From: Chitinophaga sp.
Lineage (GTDB): Bacteria; Bacteroidota; Bacteroidia; Chitinophagales; Chitinophagaceae
Assembly (NCBI RefSeq): GCF_019236475.1
Contig: NZ_JAFAIX010000004.1
Coordinates: forward strand, 186,001-250,000
DNA: 64,000 nt
Direction of reading: 5' to 3'
Shown here piece after piece: positions 27,227 to 38,522 of the stretch; the first letter of the stretch is position 1, and each line of letters begins with the position of its first letter. A program made the translations under genes and the position numbers. Under the pieces are notes generated by a model that saw nothing but the letters and a program-made list of their open reading frames with translations, was not told the origin of the DNA and did no database searches.

Positions 27227-30200
27227 ATGAAAAATGTCATAAACCTGGCAAGTTTTCCGAAACTATTCTTATCCTTAGTCTGTCTCCTATGCACGCTGGC
27301 CAGCTTCTCGCAATCAAAACCAGCCCAAATCAATGGTACCGTAGCTGGGCCCGACGGACAAAAAATCATTGGCGCTAATGTGACCCTCCTCAATGCCAAA
27401 GGAGTAGGCGCTACCACCGACATGGAAGGAAAATTTACTTTTAAAATTCCTGCAAATTATCCTGCAGCCAATATTACCTTATTGGTAACGTTCATCGGTT
27501 ATGATAAAAAGGAAATAACAGTACCAGCCGGACAATCATCCATCGATGTGCAATTGGAACTCTCCTCCAAAGCACTCAATGAACTAGTGGTCACCGCACT
27601 CGGTATCAAAAAAGAGAAAAAAGCAACGGCATACGCGATCACGGAAGTGAAAGGCAGCGACTTCACCAAAGCCCGCGCTGCAAACCTCGGCGATGCCCTC
27701 GCCGGTAAAGTAGCTGGCGTCAACGCTTCATCTCTCTCCGGCGGCCCAGGCGCTTCTAGTCGCGTGATCATCCGCGGTACAGGCTCCCTTGCCGGCGACA
27801 ACCAACCGCTCTACGTAATCAATGGTATGCCTATCGATAATACTACACAAGGCGCTCCTGCCTCCGGTAACGGCGCGATCGGTCTTAACCAGGACCGTGG
27901 CGATGGTATCGGCGGTATCAACCCAGATGATATTGAATCGGTAACCGTTCTGAAAGGCGGCCCCGCAGCAGCCCTCTACGGTTCTCGTGCAGCCAACGGC
28001 GTTATCCTCATCACTACTAAAAAAGGAGTGAAACAAAAAGGAATTGGGGTCGACTATAACGGCACTTTCACCATGGAAACACCCTCTGTAAAACCAGATT
28101 GGCAATATGAATACGGCTCCGGTATCAACGGTAATAAACCCACTACCCAACAAGAAGCGATCAGCGCTGGCCGCCTTTCCTGGGGCCCTAAAATGGACGG
28201 AACCCCCGTTGTGCAGTTCGATGGCATAGCCAGACCTTATTCTCCACAAAAGAATAATATCAAAAACTTCTATAACACCGGTACTACCTTTACCAACAGT
28301 GTTGGGTTCTCCGGCGGAAATGAGAATGCTACCTACCGCGCTTCCCTCTCCGATATGAATAACCGCGGCCTCGTTCCTAACCAGCATCTCAACAAAAAAA
28401 TATTTACCCTCGGCGCAAATGCTAACCTGAGCAAAAAAGTAAGCATGGAAGGCTTTGCCCAATACAACGTGGAAAAATCTGAAAACAGAACAGGCGTTTC
28501 CGATGCGCCAGGTAACGTGAACTGGGGTACCTATATGCTGGCAAATACTGTCGATATCCGTAACCTCCATCCTGGCTACGATGCCAACGGTAACGAGATT
28601 AAATGGAACCCTTCTGAATTCGCTACCAACCCGTATTTCGGACTGAACAAATTCCAAAACCACGATAACCGCAACCGCTTTATCGGTAACATCGGTATCA
28701 AATATAATATCCTGGATAATTTCTTCGTTCGCGGCCGCGTAACGCACGACTATACCGCTACTAGCTATGTAGGTATCGTGCCTTCGGGTACTGCGTATAT
28801 GCCTGACGGTTATTACCAAGGCATCAATACTACTATTGCGGAAACCAACGCGGAACTGACCTTTAACTACCAGGGTAAATTGAGTCGCGATCTGCAACTC
28901 ACCGCTATGGCGGGTGGTAACAAGCGCAAAAACAGCACAGATATCACTACCCTGGCTGGTAAAGGCTTCTTCCAACCTGGATTCTACGATCCATCTAACG
29001 TACTGAGTCTCCTCCCAGCAGTGTCTAATCAACACCTGGCTACCAACTCTGTTTTTGGTTCGATAGACCTCAGCTTTAAAGATCTCTTGTTCATTACTGC
29101 TACTGGTCGTAATGATTGGTTCTCTACATTGTCTCCAAAAAACAACAGCATTTTCTATCCATCTGTGGGCGCTAGCTTCCTCTTATCTGAAGCGGTTTCC
29201 ATGCCAGCATGGGTGAATTTTGCGAAAGTGAGAACCTCTTGGGCACAAGTAGGCGGTGGTGCTCCATTGCCTTATGCGCTGAACCAGACCTATAGCATGG
29301 TACCTGGCGGCGGTCACCTCAATCAGCCGCTGCAAACGCCTACGCAAACCGGCAACGGTACCACTTCTGGTCAGTTGATGGCGCCTAATCCTAACCTGAA
29401 ACCATATACGTCTACTACTGCGGAAATTGGTGTGGAAGGTCGCTTCCTCAACAATCGCCTGGGTATTGACCTGACTTACTACAGCCGCAAAACGACCAAT
29501 GATATCATGCAAGTAGCGGTATCTCCAGGCTCCGGCTATAACTCTGCTTACCTCAACGTAGGCCAGATGAGCAACAAAGGGGTGGAACTCATGATCAACG
29601 GTACGCCTTACAAAGGAAAATCCTTCAGTTGGGATGTAAGCTACAATATGGCGTATAACCGTAACCGTGTGGAATCTCTCAACGGCCTGGACAACCTCAC
29701 ACTGGATGCGAGCGTAAACAACTATGCTTTCCTGTATGCGGAAGTAGGCAAACCTTACAGTATCATCATGGGTAACCGCGTAAAACATGATGCACAAGGC
29801 AACACGATCTACGACAAATCCACTGGCTATGAAAAAACAGAAATGGCGGAACTGGGTACCGGTATCTCCCCACTCACCATGGGTATTACGAACAGCTTCC
29901 ACTACAAACGTTTTGATCTGAGCGTATTGGTAGATGGTAAGTTCGGTGGACACGTATACTCTGCTACAAACCTGTATGCTACCCGCTTCGGTCTTTCTAA
30001 AATTACCCTGCCGGGTAGAACAGACGGCCTGACCGTAACTGGCGTGGATACCGATGGTAAACCGTTTACCAAAACATTTACCTATGCGAATGGTATTCAA
30101 CAGTACTACGATAACTTCAAGAATATCTCTGAGAAATTTGTATACGATGCCAGCTTCATAAAATTGCGCCAGGTGGTGTTGACTTACAACATTCCTACAC

Positions 30201-30391
30201 AGTTGCTGTCATTCGCTAAAGTACAGGGAGCCAGCGTTTCTTTCGTGGCAAGGAACCTGTTCATTCTCTATAAAAACACGCCTAATATCGACCCTGAATC
30301 TACTTTCAGCAATGCCAGTGCGCAGGGCTTTGAAATGTTCGGTGTACCTCCTACCAGGAGCTACGGTCTTAACCTGAATGTTAAATTCTAG
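27227..30391 (+). CDS. SusC/RagA family TonB-linked outer membrane protein
   Basis: carboxypeptidase-regulatory-like N-terminal domain; VTALGIKKEKKATAYAI; LYGSRAANGVILITTKKG. Confidence 0.95.
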   Translation: MKNVINLASFPKLFLSLVCLLCTLASFSQSKPAQINGTVAGPDGQKIIGANVTLLNAKGVGATTDMEGKFTFKIPANYPAANITLLVTFIGYDKKEITVPAGQSSIDVQLELSSKALNELVVTALGIKKEKKATAYAITEVKGSDFTKARAANLGDALAGKVAGVNASSLSGGPGASSRVIIRGTGSLAGDNQPLYVINGMPIDNTTQGAPASGNGAIGLNQDRGDGIGGINPDDIESVTVLKGGPAAALYGSRAANGVILITTKKGVKQKGIGVDYNGTFTMETPSVKPDWQYEYGSGINGNKPTTQQEAISAGRLSWGPKMDGTPVVQFDGIARPYSPQKNNIKNFYNTGTTFTNSVGFSGGNENATYRASLSDMNNRGLVPNQHLNKKIFTLGANANLSKKVSMEGFAQYNVEKSENRTGVSDAPGNVNWGTYMLANTVDIRNLHPGYDANGNEIKWNPSEFATNPYFGLNKFQNHDNRNRFIGNIGIKYNILDNFFVRGRVTHDYTATSYVGIVPSGTAYMPDGYYQGINTTIAETNAELTFNYQGKLSRDLQLTAMAGGNKRKNSTDITTLAGKGFFQPGFYDPSNVLSLLPAVSNQHLATNSVFGSIDLSFKDLLFITATGRNDWFSTLSPKNNSIFYPSVGASFLLSEAVSMPAWVNFAKVRTSWAQVGGGAPLPYALNQTYSMVPGGGHLNQPLQTPTQTGNGTTSGQLMAPNPNLKPYTSTTAEIGVEGRFLNNRLGIDLTYYSRKTTNDIMQVAVSPGSGYNSAYLNVGQMSNKGVELMINGTPYKGKSFSWDVSYNMAYNRNRVESLNGLDNLTLDASVNNYAFLYAEVGKPYSIIMGNRVKHDAQGNTIYDKSTGYEKTEMAELGTGISPLTMGITNSFHYKRFDLSVLVDGKFGGHVYSATNLYATRFGLSKITLPGRTDGLTVTGVDTDGKPFTKTFTYANGIQQYYDNFKNISEKFVYDASFIKLRQVVLTYNIPTQLLSFAKVQGASVSFVARNLFILYKNTPNIDPESTFSNASAQGFEMFGVPPTRSYGLNLNVKF

Positions 30392-30412
30392 TCATCTTAA
30401 AAAATTACTCGC

Positions 30413-31972
30413 ATGCAACTTTTTGCTAAGTATAAATACATCTTCCTGTTGGGTACTGCTATGGGCCTCGCTTCCTGTGATAAAGGATTCGACGACCTGA
30501 ACAAGAACCCTAACGCTTCTACCACTCCTAATGTGAATTACCTCTTTTCCCAAAGCTTGCTGAAAGGAAACTTGGTATACGACAGGGCTTATTATTACAC
30601 CTCTTACCTACACTGCGGTACCTATGTGCAACACTTCAGTGTGGCCAAGGAAATTGGTGGTTCCGGATGTGGTGATAAATATGCGGTGAACGATCAATAC
30701 CAAGGGTTTTACTACCGTTACGTATATCCGAATTCTATTCTCACCGTGCAAGATATTATCAATGCCTGCAAGGACCCTAAAGTAGCGGCTACTTCTGTCA
30801 ATAAACTCGCTGCTGCACGTATCTGGAAAGTGCTGCTGATGCAGCGTATTACGGATCTCTACGGCGATGTGCCGTATTCAGATGCGTCCAAAGCAAGGGA
30901 GGGTAACTTCCTGCCTAAATACGATGCACAGGCGGATATCTACGTGGATATGCTGAAAGAACTGGATGCGGCGATCAATGCTTTTGATCCTGCCCAGCCT
31001 ACCTTTGGCTCGGCTGATTTCTTCTTCAATGGAGATGTCAACAAATGGAAAAAATTCGGTTATTCCCTGATGTTGCGTGTGGCGATGCGTTGTACCAAAG
31101 TTTCAGATGGTAAAATTGTGGTGAAAGACTGGGTACAGAAGGCGGTGAACGGCGGCGTGATTCTGAATGCAACGGATAATGCGGTGATTAACTATGCTGC
31201 TGGTCCGCAAACCTATAACCAAAATCCAGTGGCGCTGGAGCTGATCGGACAAGACTATACCACTGCTTCTAAAGGTGCGAACAATATCGAGTGGAGCAAG
31301 TTCAGCAAAACGTTCATCGATTATCTGCAAACTAACAATGATCCCCGTTTGCCGGTATTGTCTGTCGTTTGGACCAGTGGCGCACCTGATACCACCGCTG
31401 CTAACCAAAAGGGAATGGCGAATGGTACAGATTCTAAGCCAAAAGACTTCGTTACTTTCTCTGAGCCTAATCCAAATACCATTTTGAAATACGCGGCTCC
31501 TTTGTTAATATTAACAAATGCTGAAACGAACCTCCTGATGAGTGAAGCAGTTGCTCGCGGCTGGATCAGCGGCGATGCGGCGCAATATTACAGGAATGGC
31601 GTAACGGCTGCCATGCGTAACCTAGCGTTGTTTGGCGCTGGCGGCGTGATCCCTCAGAATAGTATCGATGCATACCTGACGGCGCATCCTTTCAATGCGG
31701 CGGGTACTTTCGATCAACAAATGCAACAAATTCACAGCCAATTCTGGGTGGCCATGCTGCTGGATGAACAAGAAGCATATGCCAACTGGCGTCGTACAGG
31801 ATATCCTGCACTTACGCCTGTTAACTATCCTAGCAATGCTACCAACGGCACTATTCCACGTCGCCTGCCATACTCTGCTGCGGAACAGTTGATCAATGCG
31901 GTGAACTACAAGGCTGCTGTTACCCGCCAAGGTCCAGATCTTTTAACAACCAGAATGTGGTGGGATAAATAA
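30413..31972 (+). CDS. SusD/RagB family lipoprotein
   Basis: lipobox LASCDKGFDDLNKNP; RITDLYGDVPYSDA; follows SusC. Confidence 0.93.
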   Translation: MQLFAKYKYIFLLGTAMGLASCDKGFDDLNKNPNASTTPNVNYLFSQSLLKGNLVYDRAYYYTSYLHCGTYVQHFSVAKEIGGSGCGDKYAVNDQYQGFYYRYVYPNSILTVQDIINACKDPKVAATSVNKLAAARIWKVLLMQRITDLYGDVPYSDASKAREGNFLPKYDAQADIYVDMLKELDAAINAFDPAQPTFGSADFFFNGDVNKWKKFGYSLMLRVAMRCTKVSDGKIVVKDWVQKAVNGGVILNATDNAVINYAAGPQTYNQNPVALELIGQDYTTASKGANNIEWSKFSKTFIDYLQTNNDPRLPVLSVVWTSGAPDTTAANQKGMANGTDSKPKDFVTFSEPNPNTILKYAAPLLILTNAETNLLMSEAVARGWISGDAAQYYRNGVTAAMRNLALFGAGGVIPQNSIDAYLTAHPFNAAGTFDQQMQQIHSQFWVAMLLDEQEAYANWRRTGYPALTPVNYPSNATNGTIPRRLPYSAAEQLINAVNYKAAVTRQGPDLLTTRMWWDK

Positions 31973-31974
31973 AA

Positions 31975-34236
31975 ATGAAGAAACTAATTATAAGCTTTTT
32001 ACTGGCCGGTATGGGATTCCATGCCGGCGCCCAAAGGAATCAGGCCGGTACACCGGGCCTGATTCCTTTGCCTGTACAAATTGAGTGGAGAGCAGACTCT
32101 TTCCTCCTGGATAAGCACACGGCCCTTATTGCGGATGCGGCACTCGCTGATCTGTTAAATACCAGTATCAAAGAGGAGTTGGGATATACATTGCCCTCCA
32201 CCGGCAATAAACGCATCGTCTTCACCGTGGATACGCTGGCTGCACTCCCTCCAGAAGGCTATCGCCTCCACATCGACCAAAACGGCGTACAACTCACTGC
32301 GTACAGTACTGACGGTATTGTACACGGTATGGCTACGCTACAACAGTTGTGGCATAAAGGAAATGGTAACTTTCTGGTATTGAAAGGCGCTGATATTACG
32401 GACTATCCCCGTTTCGCTTATAGGGGTATGCACCTGGATGTAGGCCGACACTTCTTTTCGGTGGAGTACCTCAAAAAACTCATCGATCAACTAGCACTAT
32501 ACAAGATCAATAATTTCCACTGGCACCTGACAGACGATCAGGGCTGGCGAATAGAGATAAAGAAATATCCTAAACTCCAATCTATCTCAGCTTGGCGTGA
32601 CCAAACCATGATCGGCCACAAAAAAGAACTACCGCATCGGTTCGATGGCAAGCCATATGGAGGCTTCTATACGCAGGAACAAGTGAAAGAAGTGGTAGCC
32701 TATGCGGCAGCCCGACATATCAACGTCATTCCTGAAATAGAAATGCCTGGTCACGCGCTGGCTGCGCTCGCGGCTTATCCGGAACTAGGTTGCACGAAAG
32801 GACCCTATAAAACAGCGCAGTTCTGGGGCGTATTTGATGATGTATTTTGCGCTGGAAACGATAGTACGTTCACTTTCCTGCAAGACGTATTGGATGAAGT
32901 GATCGCGCTCTTCCCATCTTCGTATATCCATTTGGGTGGGGATGAATGCCCGAAAGTGCGCTGGCAGGAATGCCCTGCTTGTCAGCAACGCATGCGATCC
33001 ATGCACCTGAAAAATGAAAATGAACTACAAAGCTATTTTGTAAAACGTATCAGTCAATATATCCAATCTAAAGGTCGGAAGGTGATTGGTTGGGATGAAA
33101 TCCTGGAAGGTGGCCTTGCACCAGGTGCTACAGTGATGAGCTGGAGAGGAGTGGAGGGCGCTATTGAAGCGGCCAAACAGCAGCAGTACGTGATTATGAC
33201 ACCAGAAGACGAACTGTATTTTGATCACTACCAATCACTCTACCCAGCGGAACCAGTGGCCGCTGGCGGATATACGCCTTTAAGTGAAGTCTATAATTAC
33301 GATCCTTTACATGCGGCTGGAGATACAGCCCTGCTGCCATATATCCGCGGTATACAGGGGCAGATGTGGAGCGAATACCTGCCTACTACTGCGCAAGCGG
33401 ATTACATGATTTTCCCACGCTTGCTAGCATTGGCAGAAAGGGCATGGTCGCCGCAAACTACGCGCGATTACCCCCATTTCTTGCAACGTTTACAACAACA
33501 ATTGCCATTGCTACAAAAACATCAGATTACCCCCAGCAATGTCTATAATGAAATTACTTACCAGCAAGAGCACCTGGAGCATGGCGCGATGACTATCTCC
33601 TTGCATACTGATGCCACTAACGCTGTGATGCGCTATACTGTGGATGGTTCAGCACCCGGACCTAACAGTAACGTATATACTGACCCAATCCGCATCTCCC
33701 GAAATACTACTCTCAGAGCTGCTATCTTCAACGGACCAACTAAAAAGTACCGAGAATTTCAGCAGTCATTCCTGGTTAATAAGGCTACGGGCGCGGATAT
33801 CCGGCTGAAAGAATCCCCTAATACCAAGTATAACGGTGACGCCAGTACGCTGGTAAATGGTATCACCGGTACTCATCGCTTTAATGATGGACAGTGGCTA
33901 GGTTTCAGCAAACGCGACCTGGATGCGGTGATCGATTTGGGTACGGCACAATCGCTGAAAATGGTGGCCACAAATGTGCTGAATTACCACTGGCAACGCA
34001 TGTGGGCGCCCGCTATCCTGGAGTTTCAGTATTCCTTGGATGGCGTTCATTTCTTGCCGCTGGCAAAAACAAAAACTTTTATCATCAATGGTATCAATCC
34101 TGTGCGGATACAGGTGAAGCCTGTCAAAGCGCGCTATGTAAGGGTGATAGCTAAAAACGCTGGTGTGATTCCCGCTAAGGAATATGGCGCTGGCGGCAAT
34201 AGTATGCTTTTGTTAGACGAAATTATTATTAACTGA
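31975..34236 (+). CDS. GH20 beta-N-acetylhexosaminidase
   Basis: HWHLTDDQGWRIEIKKYPKL, EIEMPGHA, HLGGDECPK; C-terminal discoidin-like region. Confidence 0.95.
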   Translation: MKKLIISFLLAGMGFHAGAQRNQAGTPGLIPLPVQIEWRADSFLLDKHTALIADAALADLLNTSIKEELGYTLPSTGNKRIVFTVDTLAALPPEGYRLHIDQNGVQLTAYSTDGIVHGMATLQQLWHKGNGNFLVLKGADITDYPRFAYRGMHLDVGRHFFSVEYLKKLIDQLALYKINNFHWHLTDDQGWRIEIKKYPKLQSISAWRDQTMIGHKKELPHRFDGKPYGGFYTQEQVKEVVAYAAARHINVIPEIEMPGHALAALAAYPELGCTKGPYKTAQFWGVFDDVFCAGNDSTFTFLQDVLDEVIALFPSSYIHLGGDECPKVRWQECPACQQRMRSMHLKNENELQSYFVKRISQYIQSKGRKVIGWDEILEGGLAPGATVMSWRGVEGAIEAAKQQQYVIMTPEDELYFDHYQSLYPAEPVAAGGYTPLSEVYNYDPLHAAGDTALLPYIRGIQGQMWSEYLPTTAQADYMIFPRLLALAERAWSPQTTRDYPHFLQRLQQQLPLLQKHQITPSNVYNEITYQQEHLEHGAMTISLHTDATNAVMRYTVDGSAPGPNSNVYTDPIRISRNTTLRAAIFNGPTKKYREFQQSFLVNKATGADIRLKESPNTKYNGDASTLVNGITGTHRFNDGQWLGFSKRDLDAVIDLGTAQSLKMVATNVLNYHWQRMWAPAILEFQYSLDGVHFLPLAKTKTFIINGINPVRIQVKPVKARYVRVIAKNAGVIPAKEYGAGGNSMLLLDEIIIN

Positions 34237-34247
34237 GTTCAGCGCCT

Positions 34248-35549
34248 ATGTCGTTCTTGATTGTTGCCGGCTGTTTGTTGGTATTGATTTTACTGGTGAC
34301 CTGGGGAAAAATGAATGCGTTCATTTCCTTCCTCCTAGTGTCCATATTGGCGGGTATTTTGTTAGGAATCCCGGCAGATAAAATTCCTGCGAGTTTGCAG
34401 AAAGGGATAGGGGATACCATCGGTGGACTGCTATCTATCATTATGCTAGGCGCTATGCTGGGTAAGCTGGTGGCTGAAAGCGGGGCAGCGCAACAAATCG
34501 CTAACTCGCTGATGAAGCTTTTCGGTACCCGTTATATCCAATGGGCTTTGCTGGTGGCTGGTTTTATCATTGGCATCCCACTGTATTACGGTGTTGGCTT
34601 CGTATTGATGGTACCACTGATTTTCTCTGTGGTATACCAGTATAAACTACCAGCGGTATATATTGGCTTGCCTACATTGGCGGCACTTTCTATCACGCAT
34701 GGTTTCCTGCCGCCGCATCCTTCGCCGGCTGCGCTGGTAACGCAGTTTCATGCGGATATGGGACTTACTTTGCTGTATGGCATGGTAGTGGCCATTCCTG
34801 CGCTGATCCTGGCAGGTCCAATATTTTCCAGGTTCCTGGTGAAAATGCCGTCTGCTCCCAATGCTTTATTTCAACAGGAAGCAGTTAGGGAGACACGATT
34901 GCCTGGACGCTTCAATAGCTTCATCACGGCATTGTTGCCAGTACTCTTGTTGGTATTTACCACTGCGCTAAATCATCTCTCCGGTAAAAACGCGTGGCTG
35001 GTATTTGCGGGCGATGCGCCCATCGTTATGCTGTTCTGTATTGTGGTGGCCACTTTCACACTAGGCATCTGCCAAGGCCGCACCATGAAGGAAGTGACCC
35101 GTTTCTATGGCGAAGCAGTCAACGATGTGGCCATGATTGTACTAATCATTGCAGGATCAGGCGCTTTGAAACAAGTGTTGTCCGACAGTGGCGTGAGCGC
35201 ACAGATTGCCGCTGCGATGCAAAACTGGCATATCCCTGTATTGATATTGGGCTGGCTAACGGCAGCGATTATACGTGCTTGTATAGGATCGGCTACCATA
35301 GCAGGACTGACCGCTGCGAGCATGATAGAGCCCCTCATGGTACAAGCGCATGCCAATCCTAACCTGATGGTACTATCCGTTGGGGCAGGCAGCTTAATGT
35401 TCTCTCATGTGAACGATGCCGGCTTCTGGATGTTTAAAGAATATTTCAATATGAGTATTAAAAATACCTTGCTCTCTTGGTCGGTGATGGAAACGATTGT
35501 GGGTGTGGCCGGATTATTGGGAGTACTCTTGCTAAATGCATTTATCTAA
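34248..35549 (+). CDS. GntP family gluconate/sugar-acid:H+ symporter
   Basis: polytopic; FLPPHPSPAALV, GSATIAGLTAASM. Confidence 0.9.
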   Translation: MSFLIVAGCLLVLILLVTWGKMNAFISFLLVSILAGILLGIPADKIPASLQKGIGDTIGGLLSIIMLGAMLGKLVAESGAAQQIANSLMKLFGTRYIQWALLVAGFIIGIPLYYGVGFVLMVPLIFSVVYQYKLPAVYIGLPTLAALSITHGFLPPHPSPAALVTQFHADMGLTLLYGMVVAIPALILAGPIFSRFLVKMPSAPNALFQQEAVRETRLPGRFNSFITALLPVLLLVFTTALNHLSGKNAWLVFAGDAPIVMLFCIVVATFTLGICQGRTMKEVTRFYGEAVNDVAMIVLIIAGSGALKQVLSDSGVSAQIAAAMQNWHIPVLILGWLTAAIIRACIGSATIAGLTAASMIEPLMVQAHANPNLMVLSVGAGSLMFSHVNDAGFWMFKEYFNMSIKNTLLSWSVMETIVGVAGLLGVLLLNAFI

Positions 35550-35590
35550 GCGTATTAACTAAAACAACATAAAAGCTAAAAGTGAATTCT

Positions 35591-36061
35591 ATGGAAAACA
35601 ATCATGCAGAAGAGCGGTTCGCAGCACTGGGATTGAGTTTACCTCCGGCGCCAGCACCGCTGGGCGTATATAAGCCCTGCCTGGTAGATGGAAAATACCT
35701 GTACCTCTCTGGCCATGGCCCTGTACAGGATGATAAATCCCTGATCATCGGTCGTATCGGTGCGGCCCTGGATATGGAGCAAGGAAAGCTGGCAGCAAGA
35801 CAAGTAGGTTTAACCATGTTGTCTACCATCAAAACGCATATTGGTAGTTTGGACAAAGTGAAACGCGTCATCAAGGTATTGGGTATGGTGAACTGTACAC
35901 CTGATTTCGAGCGTCATCCATATATCATTAATGGTTGCAGCGAACTGTTTGCCGCCGTTTGGGGCGAAGAAAACGGTATCGGTGTAAGAAGTGCAGTGGG
36001 ATTCGGTTCCCTGCCGGATAATATCCCGGTGGAAATTGAAGCACTGTTTGAATTATACTAG
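35591..36061 (+). CDS. RidA family protein
   Basis: YLSGHGP...GKLAARQVGLTMLSTIKTHIGSLDKVKRVIKVLGMVNCTPDF. Confidence 0.85.
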   Translation: MENNHAEERFAALGLSLPPAPAPLGVYKPCLVDGKYLYLSGHGPVQDDKSLIIGRIGAALDMEQGKLAARQVGLTMLSTIKTHIGSLDKVKRVIKVLGMVNCTPDFERHPYIINGCSELFAAVWGEENGIGVRSAVGFGSLPDNIPVEIEALFELY

Positions 36062-36170
36062 CTGTTTGATGATTTGTTTACCTTGATATGCTGCCTGGAA
36101 ATTATCTTTATGGTGCATTTCCTCACGGGAAGGCGTATATCAGGGTAAACAGATATCAAAATAATATACG

Positions 36171-37208
36171 ATGCAACTGCCGTATGGTGACAAAGCCCCT
36201 AGGGTAACAGGTTTCGGGGAGTTCTTACTACGCTTGCACAGTAGTAGTGGCACGCGCTTTCAACAAGCAACGAATTATATTCCCTACTATGCTGGCGCAG
36301 AAGCCAATGTATGCGTACTGCTGGCCAAATTGGGAATGCAGGCGGATTACGTCAGCCGGATTCCTGAAAATGAATTGGCCAAAACAGGCGTACAACAGTT
36401 GCGCGCTCACGGCGTCAATACGGAACATTTGACCTGGGGAGGTGAAAGACTCGGTCTTTATTTTACAGAAGCTGGCAATCAAATCAGACCAACGACTGTC
36501 ATATACGACCGGCATGCATCTAGCTTTGCTACCACTGCTCCGGGAGATTTCAACTGGCAGCACATCTTGCAGCAAAGTACTTGCTTTCATTGGTCTGGAG
36601 TGGCCGCAGCGGTCTCTGAAAGTGCCGCGGCTGTTTGTCGCGAAGCTTTAGAAACCGCTGCCAGCAAAGGACTTCGTGTCTCCTCAGATTTTAATTATCG
36701 CTCCCGACTATGGCAATATGGTAAACATCCTGCGGAAGTAATGCCCGATTTACTTCGTTTCAGCCACATTGCTGTGGCCGACCTGGATGCTGCCAATACC
36801 TATTACGGTATTACGACAGATTCCAATGCCTCGTTTGAAACACAGTTCCAGCAATGCTTTGAAGCCTTGAAGGAACATATGCCCCGGCTGGAAGCACTCG
36901 GTATGACCTTCCGTCACCAACACCAAAATCAGTTGTATTATACCGGCGCACTCGCCTATAACAATGCATTTTATTTCTCCCGTAGCTACCATCTGCATAA
37001 CATCACAGATCAAATAGGTACGGGAGATGCTTTTACAGCAGGACTACTATACGGTTTGCTGCAAAAGTTGCCACCACAACAGGTAGTAGATTTTGCCACC
37101 GCTTGCGGTGTCATCAAACAGAGTATTCCCGGCGATTGGGCATTAGTAAACCGGGAGGAAGTAGCATTGCTGATGCAGCAAGGTCCTTCCGGAAGAATTT
37201 CACGTTAA
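36171..37208 (+). CDS. PfkB family sugar kinase (KdgK-like)
   Basis: GAEANVCVLLAKLGMQADYVSRIPENELA; DQIGTGDAFTAGLLYGL. Confidence 0.92.
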   Translation: MQLPYGDKAPRVTGFGEFLLRLHSSSGTRFQQATNYIPYYAGAEANVCVLLAKLGMQADYVSRIPENELAKTGVQQLRAHGVNTEHLTWGGERLGLYFTEAGNQIRPTTVIYDRHASSFATTAPGDFNWQHILQQSTCFHWSGVAAAVSESAAAVCREALETAASKGLRVSSDFNYRSRLWQYGKHPAEVMPDLLRFSHIAVADLDAANTYYGITTDSNASFETQFQQCFEALKEHMPRLEALGMTFRHQHQNQLYYTGALAYNNAFYFSRSYHLHNITDQIGTGDAFTAGLLYGLLQKLPPQQVVDFATACGVIKQSIPGDWALVNREEVALLMQQGPSGRISR

Positions 37209-37223
37209 TAACACGTCATAACT

Positions 37224-38294
37224 ATGTTTACGATAGACGCACACCTCGACCTCAGCATGAATGCGTTGGAATGGAATCGCGACCTGCAACAGCCGGTACA
37301 TGCCATCCGTCAGCGAGAGGAAGGGCTGAATGATAAACCAGATAGGACAAAAGGGGTAGTGGCATTGCCCGAATTGCGTAAAGGAAATATAGGATTGGTG
37401 GTAGCTACCCAGATTGGTCGTTTTGTGGCGGCCGACAATCCGCTTCCTGGCTGGCATTCGCCGCATCAAGCATGGGCGCAGACGCAAGGCCAACTGGCCT
37501 GGTATAAGGCCATGGAAGATGCCGGAGAGATGCGCATGATCAAAGACCTCGCAGGCCTGGAAGCGCATCTGCAACTATGGAACGATGGTACCCCAACCGA
37601 TACTAAACCTATCGGCTATATCCTGAGCCTGGAAGGAGCTGATTCTATTATTGATTTGTCATACTTGGAAAAGGCCTGGGAAAACGGATTGAGAGCGGTA
37701 GGTCCTGCACACTACGGCCCCGGCAGATATGCCAATGGTACGGATGCAACCGGCCATTTGAATGATATAGGGAGACAACTGATACGCCGCATGGAGGAGC
37801 TCAACATCATATTGGATGCAACGCACCTTTGTGATGATGCCTTCTGGGATGCAATGGAGATCTATAATGGCCCGGTATGGGCTAGTCATAATAACTGTCG
37901 CGCCCTAGTGGATCATAACCGTCAGTTCAGCGATGATATGATTCGTACCCTCATCCAAAAAGATGCGGTCATTGGCGGCGCACTGGATGCCTGGATGATG
38001 GTGCCTAATTGGGTGCGTGGTGAGTCCACGCCTGAGTCGATGGACTGTAATCTCGCTAAAATGATCGATCACATCGATCATATATGCCAGTTGGCCGGCA
38101 ACAGTTTGCATGTAGGTATCGGTACAGATCTGGATGGCGCATTCGGTAAAGAACAATGTCCATACGATCTTGAAACCATCGCGGATCTGCAAAAATTACC
38201 TGCTATGTTTGCAGCTCGCGGATATGCTGCTGCTGATATTGAAAACATCATGCATGGCAATTGGCTGCGTTTACTTCGCAAAGCCTGGAAATAG
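37224..38294 (+). CDS. M19 family membrane dipeptidase
   Basis: DAHLDLSMNALEWNRDL; LILDATHLCDDAFWD; HVGIGTDLDGAFG. Confidence 0.92.
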   Translation: MFTIDAHLDLSMNALEWNRDLQQPVHAIRQREEGLNDKPDRTKGVVALPELRKGNIGLVVATQIGRFVAADNPLPGWHSPHQAWAQTQGQLAWYKAMEDAGEMRMIKDLAGLEAHLQLWNDGTPTDTKPIGYILSLEGADSIIDLSYLEKAWENGLRAVGPAHYGPGRYANGTDATGHLNDIGRQLIRRMEELNIILDATHLCDDAFWDAMEIYNGPVWASHNNCRALVDHNRQFSDDMIRTLIQKDAVIGGALDAWMMVPNWVRGESTPESMDCNLAKMIDHIDHICQLAGNSLHVGIGTDLDGAFGKEQCPYDLETIADLQKLPAMFAARGYAAADIENIMHGNWLRLLRKAWK

Positions 38295-38522
38295 ATAATA
38301 AGACAAGTGAACAGCATATAAAGCTTGCACACACTGCTGTGCAGGCTTTTTTATTAACGAAAGTTTATCACTCCAAACAGCCCCTGCGAGCAACCTTCGA
38401 GTAACCGTAATTGTTATCATTTATTGTAAATACGTACATCGGCTGACCTTGCCCATTTTAGCAGGTGTATAATAAGTTTCTGTGTTATAATGGGATATTC
38501 ATTCACCCTAAATTTCAGTCAT

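Noticed and set aside
27728-30100. Long minus-strand ORFs of 435 aa and 305 aa
   Set aside because: Fully antisense to the well-supported SusC gene; shadow ORFs from codon bias with no recognisable motifs.
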